Shown: one piece after another, positions 45,126 through 54,108 of the stretch
How the letters are laid out: each line of letters begins with the position of its first letter
Numbering within the stretch: position 1 is the stretch's first letter
From: Spirosoma spitsbergense DSM 19989
GTDB taxonomy: Bacteria > Bacteroidota > Bacteroidia > Cytophagales > Spirosomataceae
DNA: 64,000 bases
Direction: 5' to 3'
Assembly (NCBI RefSeq): GCF_000374085.1
Contig: NZ_KB893548.1
Coordinates: 89,496-153,495, forward strand
Made by a program: the position numbers and the translations under genes
The notes under the pieces: generated by a model
The model's database searches: none
Told to the model about the DNA's origin: nothing
What the model saw: only the letters and a program-made list of their open reading frames with translations

Positions 45126-45707
45126 TCCGCTCCGGCAGGTCGTTACGGTAGCTGCTGCTAATCGGGATTTGAGCGTTACCAACGGTAAGTTGGTGACGCT
45201 TATTTTTTTTCAATACGGTCGACCGAAGTGACGTAGGACTTGTGTACCAGCATGAATCGGTCGACAGGGAGCATATCAAAGGCTTCGCTAATCGTCATGC
45301 AGATGAGGGTTTTCCTGCCCGTTTCCTGAAACGTCAGGTAATTACCCTCCTACTCTACGTACTGTACTTCGATATTAATCCGAACCTAATCGTGACCATA
45401 TTTTACGAAAACGTAGGGAGATTTCCTGGAATCGCCGGAGAGTCGTTCGCAGGCTTTATTAACGGCCTGCATAAACCGCTCAAAGGCGATAGGTTTCAGT
45501 AAACAATCCAGCGCGGTAATATCGGGCCCATCAATATCCAGAAAAACCAGGTCAATAGGTTCGGTTTTCAGGTAGGTAAGGGCGTCGATAGCGTTGACTA
45601 ACGCACGCTTTAGCTCCAGAAATGGCACCTTACCGGTATGGGCCTTGATCACATCGAGCGCAATGAGTTCGTCGTCAATGGCGATGCCGCGAAGGGTAGG
45701 AGGCAGG
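45118..45707 (-). pseudogene. Decayed LytTR response regulator
   Basis: Reading the minus strand gives RGIAIDDELIALDVIKAHTG (receiver start, about 45705-45640) but without a start codon. The receiver runs to LVFLDIDGPDITALDCLLKP, where about 35-40 residues of the usual receiver are missing. It continues to FVKYGHD and then meets TAG at 45386-45388, a second TAG at 45350-45352, a LytTR DNA-binding part (GNYLTFQETGRKTLICMTIS, MLVHKSYVTSVDRIEK), and finally a frameshift at an eight-T run (45203-45210) before QLTVGNAQIPISSSYRNDLP. The stop lies at 45118-45120 and overlaps the end of nadB. It is non-functional. Confidence 0.88.
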
Positions 45708-45709
45708 AA

Positions 45710-45913
45710 TTAGTTTTTGGGTGATTTGATTTTTCGCCATAGTAACAGCGCAATCGCAACGAGCATTACGGCGAAGAAAATACCAATGACGATGAGCGTG
45801 TTTCCTGATGCGCCCGTACCACCGAAGAAAACCAGCAGAAAAGCGTAGCCAGCCGTAATGCCAAGCAGTAAGCTGAGGGCGGTAGTGAAAATTTTGCGTC
45901 GGTTGGGGTTCAT
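45710..45913 (-). CDS. Small membrane protein, two helices
   Basis: 67 residues with helices at about 9-30 and 39-60 and a basic end (LLWRKIKSPKN). Its ATG overlaps the stop codon of the upstream gene (ATGA), so translation is coupled. No family is recognised. It lies directly after the decayed regulator on the same strand. Confidence 0.7.
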   Translation of the reverse strand: MNPNRRKIFTTALSLLLGITAGYAFLLVFFGGTGASGNTLIVIGIFFAVMLVAIALLLWRKIKSPKN

Positions 45914-46329
45914 GATTTATCTGCTACAATATGTTCGTGCTGAATTTTGTCTTTTATACGCCGGATGCGTTTCGGGAGAATGAACATGAGTGGAACAAAC
46001 AGTGAAAACGATAACGTGCTCTTCCCATCTTCGTCAAGCGCAATACCAACGTAGATACCGGTAAAGAAGATAAGCCGGAAGAGGTTTCTTAACGCCTGCT
46101 GATTGAAAGTTGTGTTACCAATTTTGAGTTCCATTGAATTTTTAGGTTCTCGGTCTTTATCAGGGTGAATACTACCCACGTTTGCACCGGCAATTGCCGT
46201 AATCAGGGCATCAGTAGAGGTCTTGTTAAATGCATTTCCCGTCGATAGAGCAATTTCGTATCTGATGGCACAGAGTATGGTTGGTGCAATAGCTGTAATC
46301 AGGATGGCCCTTTTCCAGTCAATAATCAT
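45910..46329 (-). CDS. Small membrane protein of unknown function
   Basis: 139 residues from the ATG at 46329; a longer frame starts at 46413, but the added residues (His-rich, WHHDHLIHIFDHQ) do not look like coding sequence. Helices at about 7-22 and about 85-120, with a polar middle containing NKTSTDALITAIAGANVGSI. The end (PKRIRRIKDKIQHEHIVADKS) is basic and soluble. It is coupled to the 67-residue protein by the ATGA overlap. The function is unknown. Confidence 0.6.
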   Translation of the reverse strand: MIIDWKRAILITAIAPTILCAIRYEIALSTGNAFNKTSTDALITAIAGANVGSIHPDKDREPKNSMELKIGNTTFNQQALRNLFRLIFFTGIYVGIALDEDGKSTLSFSLFVPLMFILPKRIRRIKDKIQHEHIVADKS

Positions 46330-46546
46330 GCGTATCAGCGTTTGATGGTCAAATATATGGATTAGATGGTCATGATGCCAGCCCTGCGTTTTTGGTAAAA
46401 TTCGACTCAGCATGCACAGGCGAACGCTATAAACGTTGGGAGTAAATGGGCAAACTGTGGAATTTAGCCGAAAGACAATGTTCGTCGTTTGGTTTCTGCC
46501 AACAGACGTAACATATTGCGGCTGTTATGTGTCAGCCAAAACTGTT

Positions 46547-47908
46547 ATGAACCAGCAAGACATCATTGACTTCATCAACCAGTGCGATAGTCCTAAAATT
46601 AAATATGCCTTTACCGACATTGATGGAGTACTGCGTGGTAAAATAATTCATCGTCAGAAGTTCCTGGATGGCCTGACGGATGGTTTTGGTTTTTGCGATG
46701 TTGTCTGGGGCTGGGACTCATCGGATACACCTTACGATAATGGGCAGACGACGGGCTGGCATTCGGGTTACCCCGATGCGGCTGTACGCATTGATATTGC
46801 CACGTTTCGGCAACTGCCCTGGGAAGATAACATGCCTTTTTTTCTGGCCGACTTTAGTGCTCCCAAAGGGAAAACGACCGTAGCTGCCTGCCCTCGTTCG
46901 CTGCTCAAACGCATAGCGGCACAAAGCCAGGATATGGGCTTTCATGCCGAATTTGCTCAGGAGTTCGAGTGGTTCAACTTTCGGGAAACGCCGAATAGTC
47001 TGCAACAGAAAAATTTTCAGCATCTGGAACCCCTGACACCCGGTATGTTCGGGTATTCCATTCTACGCCCCTCCCTCGAAAGTGCTTTCTATCACGACCT
47101 GTTTGATTTATTAGCTCAGTTTGATGTGCCGCTGGAAGGATTGCACACGGAAACCGGGCCCGGCGTTTACGAAGCCGCTATCATGCATGACGAGGTTATC
47201 CGGGCCGCCGATAAAGCAGCTTTATTTAAAACCGGGGTGAAAGAAATTGCTTATCGGCATGGCGTAGTAGCTACATTCATGGCCAAGTGGAACGCTGCTT
47301 TGCCCGGCTGTAGTGGCCATATTCACCAGAGCCTCTGGAATAAGGAGCAGACGAAAAACCTGTTTTTCGATGCATCCAAAGCCGACAGGATGAGCGAATT
47401 GATGCGGCAGTATATTGCCGGGCAGTTGTACTGCCTGCCACACATCACCCCCATGTTTGCCCCAACCATCAACAGCTACAAACGCCTGGTAGAAGGGGCG
47501 TGGGCACCTACAACCATTACCTGGTCGGTAGATAACCGCACCACCGCTCTGCGGATATTGAATCATAACGAGGCATATACCCGCGTTGAACACCGGGTGT
47601 CGGGAGCTGACACGAATCCTTATCTGGCTATAGCTGCTTCACTGGCATCGGGATTGTACGGTATTCGGCATCAACTGTCGCTCGATATTCCGGCTTCCGA
47701 AGGAAATGGTTATGCCGACAAGCGGAATGGTATTTTGCCCACAAACCTGGACGAAGCTACCCGGGCCATGGCCAATTCGCCCGTAGCGGCTGAACTCTTC
47801 GGCACCGAATTTGTTGACCATTTCACCCGTACCCGCGATTGGGAATGGCGGCAGTACCTCCGGCAAGTGAGTGACTGGGAATTGAAACGATATTTTGAGA
47901 TAATATAA
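46547..47908 (+). CDS. Glutamine synthetase family protein
   Basis: 453 residues from the ATG at 46547; 37 further upstream codons are open but look unlike a conserved N-terminus. The beta-grasp part has YAFTDIDGVLRGKIIHRQKF (about 19-38); the catalytic domain has GPGVYEAAIMHD (about 204-215), MAKWNAALPGCSGHIHQSLW (about 246-265) and WSVDNRTTALRI (about 323-334), the equivalents of the metal- and ATP-binding segments. The type resembles non-classical GlnA-like enzymes that ligate glutamate to amines, rather than the main GlnA. The adjacent kinase-like gene follows after 86 bases. Confidence 0.85.
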   Translation: MNQQDIIDFINQCDSPKIKYAFTDIDGVLRGKIIHRQKFLDGLTDGFGFCDVVWGWDSSDTPYDNGQTTGWHSGYPDAAVRIDIATFRQLPWEDNMPFFLADFSAPKGKTTVAACPRSLLKRIAAQSQDMGFHAEFAQEFEWFNFRETPNSLQQKNFQHLEPLTPGMFGYSILRPSLESAFYHDLFDLLAQFDVPLEGLHTETGPGVYEAAIMHDEVIRAADKAALFKTGVKEIAYRHGVVATFMAKWNAALPGCSGHIHQSLWNKEQTKNLFFDASKADRMSELMRQYIAGQLYCLPHITPMFAPTINSYKRLVEGAWAPTTITWSVDNRTTALRILNHNEAYTRVEHRVSGADTNPYLAIAASLASGLYGIRHQLSLDIPASEGNGYADKRNGILPTNLDEATRAMANSPVAAELFGTEFVDHFTRTRDWEWRQYLRQVSDWELKRYFEII

Positions 47909-47910
47909 AA

Positions 47911-47987
47911 AGTCATTTGTGGTCATTGGTAGTTATCGTGGTCATTCGTTGTTTTAGAATGAGTGACCACGATGACGATAAATGACT
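47911..47987. repeat. Imperfect inverted repeat before the kinase-like gene (GTCATT type)
   Basis: Left arm AGTCATTTGTGGTCATTGGT then ATCGTGGTCATTC; right arm ends GATAAATGACT. The left arm shares GTCATTGGTAGT with the nuoI-nuoJ element. It ends 7 bases before the start of the kinase-like gene. Confidence 0.65.
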
Positions 47988-47994
47988 AAAAATT

Positions 47995-49035
47995 ATGCGT
48001 CTTGTCGACTACGCAACGATTATAAAAAAAGCCTGGGCTGAGTTTGATGGTTCAGTACCAGTCACATCTATCGAAGACATCAGTGCCCGTGTTTCAACAA
48101 ACCATGTCTTCAAAGTACGATTTGATGATGGGGAGCACATTATTGCCAAGCTTTCTTACTTCGGAAATTATGAGCATTTCCAGGAAGACCATCGCATCAT
48201 TCATGCCCTGGCCAATAATCTGCTCTATCCGTTTGAAAATGTGCTGGCGAAGTCCTTCATGCGCGATGGCCAGGTGTTTACGTACCGGCATCGGGATGCA
48301 TTTATTGATGCATGGGTTGTGTTTTATAACCCTATCCGGATTCTGCTGAAATTGCCCCGCCGGTTGGAGGAGCACCATATTCAGATGCTGGGTGGGCAAG
48401 TTGCCCGGTTTCATAAAGCCTGCTCGCGGGTGAGCCCTGTGTTGCCGAAATCCAGCAAAACGTTACGCTCCGACATCTGGGATTTAGTGGACTTGCTGGA
48501 TACGGAAGTGGGGCAGTTTGAGCACCGGATGCACATCAATGAATTGAAACGTCAGTGTGATCTGTTCCTGACCAATCGTCAGAAACTCGTGGCAAAAACG
48601 GTAGAAACGATGCCGGTTTTTGTGGACTGGAACATCGGTAACTTTTCCGTGACCGATAATCTGGAATTATACTCCCGCTGGGATTATGACTGGTTCAGGA
48701 TTAGTTACCGGGTCATGGATTTCTACTTTTTCAGTCGCGTTGTTTCCAATGCAGGTGACCGAACGGTGTTCAGCTACGTGATCGGTCCCATGATGGAAGA
48801 CCGGTTTCTGCTTTTTCTGAAAGAGTACCACAAGGTTTTTCCGCTTACCGAAAATGAGATTCGTTTTCTGCCCGAAGCCTACCGATTTTTCATCCTCAAT
48901 TACGTGATCAAATACGGGCGGTATTTTTTTCATCGTACTTACGCCACTAAACTCCAGCGACAGGCTTATCAGACGTACTTTCCGTCTATCGAAACATTCG
49001 ATGTGGAGAAGATCTTAAGGGCTTTGGACCTGTAG
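47995..49035 (+). CDS. APH-fold phosphotransferase-like protein
   Basis: 346 residues. It has the features of aminoglycoside phosphotransferase/choline kinase-like enzymes: an N-lobe strand region with STNHVFKVRFDDGEHIIAKL (about 34-53, the last Lys as the ATP Lys), then FVDWNIGNFSV (about 205-215) in place of the usual HxDxxxxN catalytic loop, and RWDYDWFRISYRVMDFYFFS (about 224-243) with the metal-binding Asp. The catalytic His is replaced by Val in the loop. The substrate is unknown. It follows the glutamine synthetase-like gene and may act with it, which is an inference from position. Confidence 0.78.
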   Translation: MRLVDYATIIKKAWAEFDGSVPVTSIEDISARVSTNHVFKVRFDDGEHIIAKLSYFGNYEHFQEDHRIIHALANNLLYPFENVLAKSFMRDGQVFTYRHRDAFIDAWVVFYNPIRILLKLPRRLEEHHIQMLGGQVARFHKACSRVSPVLPKSSKTLRSDIWDLVDLLDTEVGQFEHRMHINELKRQCDLFLTNRQKLVAKTVETMPVFVDWNIGNFSVTDNLELYSRWDYDWFRISYRVMDFYFFSRVVSNAGDRTVFSYVIGPMMEDRFLLFLKEYHKVFPLTENEIRFLPEAYRFFILNYVIKYGRYFFHRTYATKLQRQAYQTYFPSIETFDVEKILRALDL

Positions 49036-49096
49036 CCCTGAGCTGAACGCGCAGGTGGACTGGTCAACATAATTCAGACGGAAACAGACAAAAAAG

Positions 49097-49140
49097 AAAA
49101 AGGAAGTAAGCTATTGATTAATAATAGTTTACCTCCTTTT
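49097..49140. terminator. Bidirectional terminator
   Basis: AAAAGGA-GTAA-CTATT and its complement with three single-base mismatches around a short loop, lying between the converging kinase-like and Gfo/Idh genes; it has A and T runs at both edges. Confidence 0.8.
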
Positions 49141-49159
49141 CGCTTATACCTTCTTAAAC

Positions 49160-50506
49160 TTACACCGCTATTGTTTTGCCCGGAACGGCAATTGGATAGA
49201 ATCCATCTTTATCGGGCAGGCTTTTGGGCATTGCATCCCATGCCAGCGTAGTGGGAAACAGATCAATTTGTGAGTTCAGTGCTTCTTCCCATTTCACGGG
49301 TTTGCCGGAATAAGTAGCCATACGGCCCATGAGGGCAGTCAGGGTACTTTTGGCAGTCCGTTCGGCATCGGCAAATTTATACTCTCCTTTGGCAATAGCC
49401 TCAAATAGTTCATCGTGCTCAATCTGGTACGGGTTGCCATCTTTCTTGGCATCGTACGTGTGAATCGGCTGGCCATTATAGCCCATCAGGGCACTGCTTT
49501 TCTTTTCAATACCTTCCACTTTACCCTTGGTGCCCAGAAATAATTCATCCACCCGGCTGTAGGTTCCCTCGTAGTGGCGGCATTGGCTGTTAATGGTTGT
49601 TCCGTCTGCATAGAGGTAATCGACAATGTGGTGATCGAAAATTTCGCCGTAGTCTTTCCCGGTCCGAACCTGACGCCCACCGGTTCCCTGGCAGGATACT
49701 GGATAGCCATTTTTCACCCAGTTCGCTACGTCAATGTTATGAACGTGCTGCTCGTTGATATGATCGCCACAGAGCCAGTTGAAGTAGTACCAGTTGCGCA
49801 TCTGGTAGTCCATTTCAGTTTGATTTGGCTGGCGGGGCTTTTGCCAGACACCGCCACTGATCCAGTAAACCTGACCACCCACAATATCGCCCAGCGCGCC
49901 ATCCTGAATGCGGCTGATCATATCGCGATAGCTGGACTGATACCGTCGCTGGAGGCCCGTTACGACGTTTAGTTTCTTCTTTTTTGCTTCTTCGGCTGCG
50001 GCCAGTACCCGTCGAATGCCGGGCGCGTCAGTGGCAACGGGTTTCTCCATGAATATGTGCTTACCCTGCCGCACCGCTTCTTCGAAATGGCTGGGACGAA
50101 AGCCCGGAGGGGTGGCCAGAATGACAACATCCGCTAAAGCCATAGCCTGTTTGTAGGCATCGAAACCGACAAATTTATGATCTTCCGGCACCATTACTTT
50201 CGGTGTGCCATCAGCCGCTTTTGCCCCACGTTCCGTCAGTGCTTTGTAGGCATTGTCCAGACGATCGCGAAAGGCATCGGCCATAGCCACGATTTTGACA
50301 TTCTGCTTGGTACTGAGAGCCTGCTGAGCGGCTCCTGTACCACGACCTCCACAGCCAATGAGGGCCACTTTAATCGTATCATTGGCCGAAAAATGATAAC
50401 CGGCGGCTTTTGTGCTAAAGGGTAGGGTGCTTAGTAGAGCTCCGCCTGCAAGCAGGCCGGACGTTTTCAAAAACTCCCGGCGTTCCTGATTTGAATCGTT
50501 TGCCAT
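49160..50506 (-). CDS. Tat-exported Gfo/Idh/MocA family oxidoreductase (second)
   Basis: 448 residues. Twin-arginine signal in QERRREFLKTSGLLAGGALL (about 6-25; two Arg, Phe, Leu, Lys). Rossmann segment VALIGCGGRGTGAAQQAL (about 47-64), the EKP motif in FMEKPVATDAPG (about 152-163), and a C-terminal part with GYPVSCQGTGGRQV. It is more similar to the secreted oxidoreductases found in Planctomycetes and Bacteroidetes sugar loci than to the one at 28458. The substrate is unknown. The next gene (TonB receptor) is divergent, with a 325-base gap. Confidence 0.88.
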   Translation of the reverse strand: MANDSNQERREFLKTSGLLAGGALLSTLPFSTKAAGYHFSANDTIKVALIGCGGRGTGAAQQALSTKQNVKIVAMADAFRDRLDNAYKALTERGAKAADGTPKVMVPEDHKFVGFDAYKQAMALADVVILATPPGFRPSHFEEAVRQGKHIFMEKPVATDAPGIRRVLAAAEEAKKKKLNVVTGLQRRYQSSYRDMISRIQDGALGDIVGGQVYWISGGVWQKPRQPNQTEMDYQMRNWYYFNWLCGDHINEQHVHNIDVANWVKNGYPVSCQGTGGRQVRTGKDYGEIFDHHIVDYLYADGTTINSQCRHYEGTYSRVDELFLGTKGKVEGIEKKSSALMGYNGQPIHTYDAKKDGNPYQIEHDELFEAIAKGEYKFADAERTAKSTLTALMGRMATYSGKPVKWEEALNSQIDLFPTTLAWDAMPKSLPDKDGFYPIAVPGKTIAV

Positions 50507-50831
50507 GTCGAATAAAGATTTTTGTTATGGAAATTGTCTGATATAGAAGCGTATATGCGCCAAAATTTACTAGTGGACTAAGAGAAATATGAAAATTGAG
50601 TATTTATTTCTGTAAGACTATGGGCAAGCTCTCCCTGAACACCTGATTACTATACAGTTTTCATGCTGGTGGTAAATACGTACCAACACCAGAATAACCC
50701 CTGGGAAACCTGATTAAGGTCGAAAAAAAATTTATTAATGGAAAGATTTTTTTGCACAAAACTCAGACTTATCCGTATTTTTATCGTCAAAGTAACCAAG
50801 AGTTACATCACTTATCTTTTTCTCACTTTTT
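50507..50831. other. Divergent intergenic region with a small hairpin
   Basis: 325 bases between the divergent genes at 49160-50506 and 50832-53849. It holds a small hairpin (CTGGTG/CACCAG, 50666-50692) and AT-rich stretches. No clear TAnnTTTG box was found on either strand; promoters must be present but I could not place them. Confidence 0.5.
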
Positions 50832-53800
50832 ATGAAAAAATTAATTACCTGTTCGATGCTCTTCCTGGGAATTTCTATCCTGTTCAGTACTGCTGTACTG
50901 GCTCAGACAGAGATAGCCGGCAAAGTCACCGACGAGGCTAAACGCGACGAACTTGCCGGGATTAGCATTGCAGTGAAAGGGAAAGTTATCGGTACCATTA
51001 CGGACCAGAAGGGTAACTTTTCGCTGTCTACCAGTACGCCAACGCCTTTTACCATTGCCGTTTCTGGAGTTGGGTTTCAAACCCAGGAATTTGTTATCAA
51101 TGGTGACCGGAGAGACTTGAATGTAAGCCTGAAAGAGCAGGTATTGATGGGGCAGGAAGTGGTAGTATCGGCCTCGCGGGTGGAGGAAAGTGTGCTGAAA
51201 TCGCCGGTATCGGTAGAAAGGCTGGATATTCGTTCGTTCCAATCTACCCCATCGGCCACGTTTTATGATGCGCTGCAGAACATAAAAGGGGTAGATATGA
51301 GTACCCAGAGCCTAACCTTTAAATCGGTTAACGTGCGGGGGTTTGGTGCCAATGGGAATACCCGGGTGGTACAACTACTGGATGGGATGGATAACCAGGC
51401 GCCGGGGCTTAATTTTTCGGTCGGCAACATTGCAGGGGTATCCGAATTGGATCTGGAAAGTGTGGAGCTATTGCCCGGTGCGGCTTCTGCGTTATACGGA
51501 CCTAATGCCATCAACGGTTTGCTGCTGATGACCTCAAAAAGCCCGTTTCTATACCAGGGTGTCAGCGCCTACGCCAAAGCAGGCGTAATGAGCGCCAGTA
51601 ACCGCACTACCGCAACGACACCTTTCTATGATGCGGCATTCCGCTATGCCAAAGCGTTCAATAATAAACTGGCCTTTAAGGTGGGCGTTTCATACCTGAC
51701 CGCCAAGGACTGGCAGGCTACCGACTACCGCGACCAGAGTTTTTCGAACGGTAAAACGCTCGAAAACGGTACGTTCGCTAACAATCCTGGCTATGATGGG
51801 GTCAATATTTATGGGGATGCCAGTGCAAACTTGTACTCGAATTTATACGGGAATGGAGCCCCCGGAACGGGCGCCAATGGAACCTCAGCTCTGTTGGGGG
51901 CTATTGCCACTACCCAGATTCCGCAGGCTGGAAATGCCACGCTGCCGCAGTTGACGGGCCTGACACCGCAGCAAATCTTCAACAACATTATCCCGAACCT
52001 GAACATTTCACGGACGGGCTACGCCGAGAATGAACTGGTCAACTACAATGCTACAAACCTGAAACTGAACGGGGCAGTGCATTACCGGCTAAATGATAAT
52101 GTAGAGGCCATTGTGCAGGCCAACTGGGGTACCGGAACAACCGTTTATACCGGCGCTGACCGCTATTATATCAAAGGCTTCAAACTGGGGCAGTACAAAC
52201 TCGAATTGCGCGGGTCGAATTTCTTTGTACGTGCCTACACGACCCAGGAGCGCTCAGGTGATGCCTACGCAACGGCCACGCTGGGGCAGGGTATAAACGA
52301 AGCCTGGAGCGGTAGTGCGGCTAAATGGTTTCCGACTTACTTCGGGGCATACGGACTAAACGCCTTCCAGGGCTATGCCGGGGCCTACCTCACGGCTTTG
52401 GGTTCCGGTCAGGCACCGGCTGCTGCACTGGCTGCCGCTAATGCGTATGCCAGTAGCCAGCAGAATGCCCTGCTGGATGCGTCCCGGCAGGCCGCCGACC
52501 AGGGCCGGCTTGTGCCAGGGACACCTGGTTTCCAGCAGGCCTTCGATGCCGTAACGGGTAGACCTATTCCGGGGAACGCGCAGGGAGTAGGGGCTAAGTT
52601 CCTGGATAAAACGAACCTGTATCACGGTGAATTTATGTACAACTTCAGCAAAGAAATCAACCCCAAAATGGTTGAGGTGATTGTCGGGGGGAATATCCGT
52701 CGGTATGCGCTCAACTCAGAAGGTACGTTGTTTGCCCGTGATGACAGTGGTAAGGAGTTTACCATTGATGAGTATGGCGCATATGTTCAGGCCTCAAAAA
52801 CGATAGCTGACATATTGAAACTAACGGGATCGGTTCGGTACGATAAAAACCAGAATTTCAAGGCGCAGATCAGTCCGCGTTTTTCGGCGGTACTGACGCT
52901 GGCGAAAGTGCATAATTTCCGGGCATCTTTCCAGCGCGGTTTCCGCATCCCAACGACGCAGGACCAATACATCGATTTGAATACCCCATCTTACCACCTG
53001 ATTGGCGGATTGCCCTTCCTGAAACAGCGGTATAATTTTAGCGGTAGCCCGGTTTACACGTTGCAGTCGGTACAGGCTTTCGGAGCGGCACTACAGCAGG
53101 GCGGGGCGGCCGCCTTGCCGCAGGCACTTGGATTGCTGAAATCATCGGGAAACTCCGGTTATGATCCGGAGCGGGTAGAAACGTATGAGGTGGGCTACAA
53201 GGGCTTACTGGGTAACAAATTATTCATCGATGCCTATTACTACTACAACCGGTTCCTGAACTTCCTGGGTAGCGAAATAGTGGTTCAGGGTAAGAATCCC
53301 GTTTCGCTGACGGACCCCGTTTCTACGCTTCAACTCCTTAGTGGTTCTACCCGTACCGTGTATTCTTACCCGGTCAATTCGCCCACGCAATTGAAAAATG
53401 CGGGCTGGGCCATTGGTGTCGATTATGTATTGCCCGGCAACTACATGATTGGAGCCAACGTATCGTCGAACTACCTGATCGACCAGGACAAGATTCCAAC
53501 GGGTTTCGTCACGTTCTTCAACACGCCTAAATACCGGTACAACCTGTCTTTCGGTAATAGGGATGTGGCCCGTACCGGTATTGGCTTCAATATAGTGTAC
53601 CGTGCGCAGGAGTCGTTCCTATGGGAGTCGAGCTTTGCCAATGCGGAGGCAACTGCCCGTAAACAAACGATTATTCCGGCCTATAGTACACTGGATGCAC
53701 AACTGAGCAAGAAACTGACGGGTATCAAGTCGATCCTGAAAATAGGCGGTACTAACCTGACGGGTAAGCTCTACACGCAATCCTGGGGAAATCCCAGTAT

Positions 53801-53849
53801 TGGTTCTATGTACTACGTTAGCCTAACGTTCGATCAGTTAATGAACTGA
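50832..53849 (+). CDS. TonB-dependent outer-membrane receptor
   Basis: 1005 residues. Signal peptide about 1-24 (ends VLAQ). A carboxypeptidase D-like regulatory domain (about 25-105: EIAGKVTDEAKRDELAGISI) is followed by the TonB box/plug region VVVSASRVEESVLKSPVSVE (about 113-132) and the plug motif ALYGPNAINGLLLM. The remaining 750 residues form the 22-strand barrel, ending in an aromatic strand YYVSLTFDQLMN. A low-complexity Ala/Gln stretch (about 515-545, with AAALAAANAYASSQQ) lies in an extracellular loop. No SusD-type partner gene follows, so this is a stand-alone receptor, not a Sus pair. The ligand is unknown. Confidence 0.9.
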   Translation: MKKLITCSMLFLGISILFSTAVLAQTEIAGKVTDEAKRDELAGISIAVKGKVIGTITDQKGNFSLSTSTPTPFTIAVSGVGFQTQEFVINGDRRDLNVSLKEQVLMGQEVVVSASRVEESVLKSPVSVERLDIRSFQSTPSATFYDALQNIKGVDMSTQSLTFKSVNVRGFGANGNTRVVQLLDGMDNQAPGLNFSVGNIAGVSELDLESVELLPGAASALYGPNAINGLLLMTSKSPFLYQGVSAYAKAGVMSASNRTTATTPFYDAAFRYAKAFNNKLAFKVGVSYLTAKDWQATDYRDQSFSNGKTLENGTFANNPGYDGVNIYGDASANLYSNLYGNGAPGTGANGTSALLGAIATTQIPQAGNATLPQLTGLTPQQIFNNIIPNLNISRTGYAENELVNYNATNLKLNGAVHYRLNDNVEAIVQANWGTGTTVYTGADRYYIKGFKLGQYKLELRGSNFFVRAYTTQERSGDAYATATLGQGINEAWSGSAAKWFPTYFGAYGLNAFQGYAGAYLTALGSGQAPAAALAAANAYASSQQNALLDASRQAADQGRLVPGTPGFQQAFDAVTGRPIPGNAQGVGAKFLDKTNLYHGEFMYNFSKEINPKMVEVIVGGNIRRYALNSEGTLFARDDSGKEFTIDEYGAYVQASKTIADILKLTGSVRYDKNQNFKAQISPRFSAVLTLAKVHNFRASFQRGFRIPTTQDQYIDLNTPSYHLIGGLPFLKQRYNFSGSPVYTLQSVQAFGAALQQGGAAALPQALGLLKSSGNSGYDPERVETYEVGYKGLLGNKLFIDAYYYYNRFLNFLGSEIVVQGKNPVSLTDPVSTLQLLSGSTRTVYSYPVNSPTQLKNAGWAIGVDYVLPGNYMIGANVSSNYLIDQDKIPTGFVTFFNTPKYRYNLSFGNRDVARTGIGFNIVYRAQESFLWESSFANAEATARKQTIIPAYSTLDAQLSKKLTGIKSILKIGGTNLTGKLYTQSWGNPSIGSMYYVSLTFDQLMN

Positions 53850-53874
53850 TCCCTACCCTACGGTGTCGGTTTCT

Positions 53875-53942
53875 GGAATCGCCAGCCCGGTGGAATCGCC
53901 AGCCCGGTGGAATCGCCAGCCCGGTGGAATCGCCAGCCCGGT
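53875..53942. repeat. Perfect tandem repeat, 17 bp x 4
   Basis: The unit GGAATCGCCAGCCCGGT occurs four times without a mismatch, starting 25 bases after the TonB receptor stop codon and ending before the terminator. There are no spacers, so it is not a CRISPR array. Confidence 0.97.
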
Positions 53943-53971
53943 CAAAACTGATACTACGATTACAAAACAAA

Positions 53972-54012
53972 CAAAAATGCCCTGCGGATCACCGGATCGC
54001 AGGGCATTTTTG
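53972..54012 (+). terminator. Terminator after the TonB receptor
   Basis: CAAAAATGCCCTGCG-GATC and GATC-CGCAGGGCATTTTTG pair with one bulged base and end in a T-rich tail. It can work in both directions. Confidence 0.9.
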
Positions 54013-54108
54013 TTTAGTCAGCTCATTGACGGGCCGAACTTTTAAGTCCATTATGACCGTTGAAAAAAAGCAGTATTTGCCAAACTCGCCCTACTAGTCA
54101 ATACGCTA

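Noticed and set aside
45242-45502. 86-codon plus-strand frame after nadB
   Set aside because: It is the antisense of the decayed LytTR regulator, whose minus-strand reading is clearly recognisable.
53875-53942. Possible CRISPR array
   Set aside because: The four units are contiguous with no spacers and there are no cas genes nearby.
53863-54045. 60-codon frame spanning the tandem repeat and terminator
   Set aside because: It is a translation of the 17-bp repeat and hairpin; no signal of a real protein.
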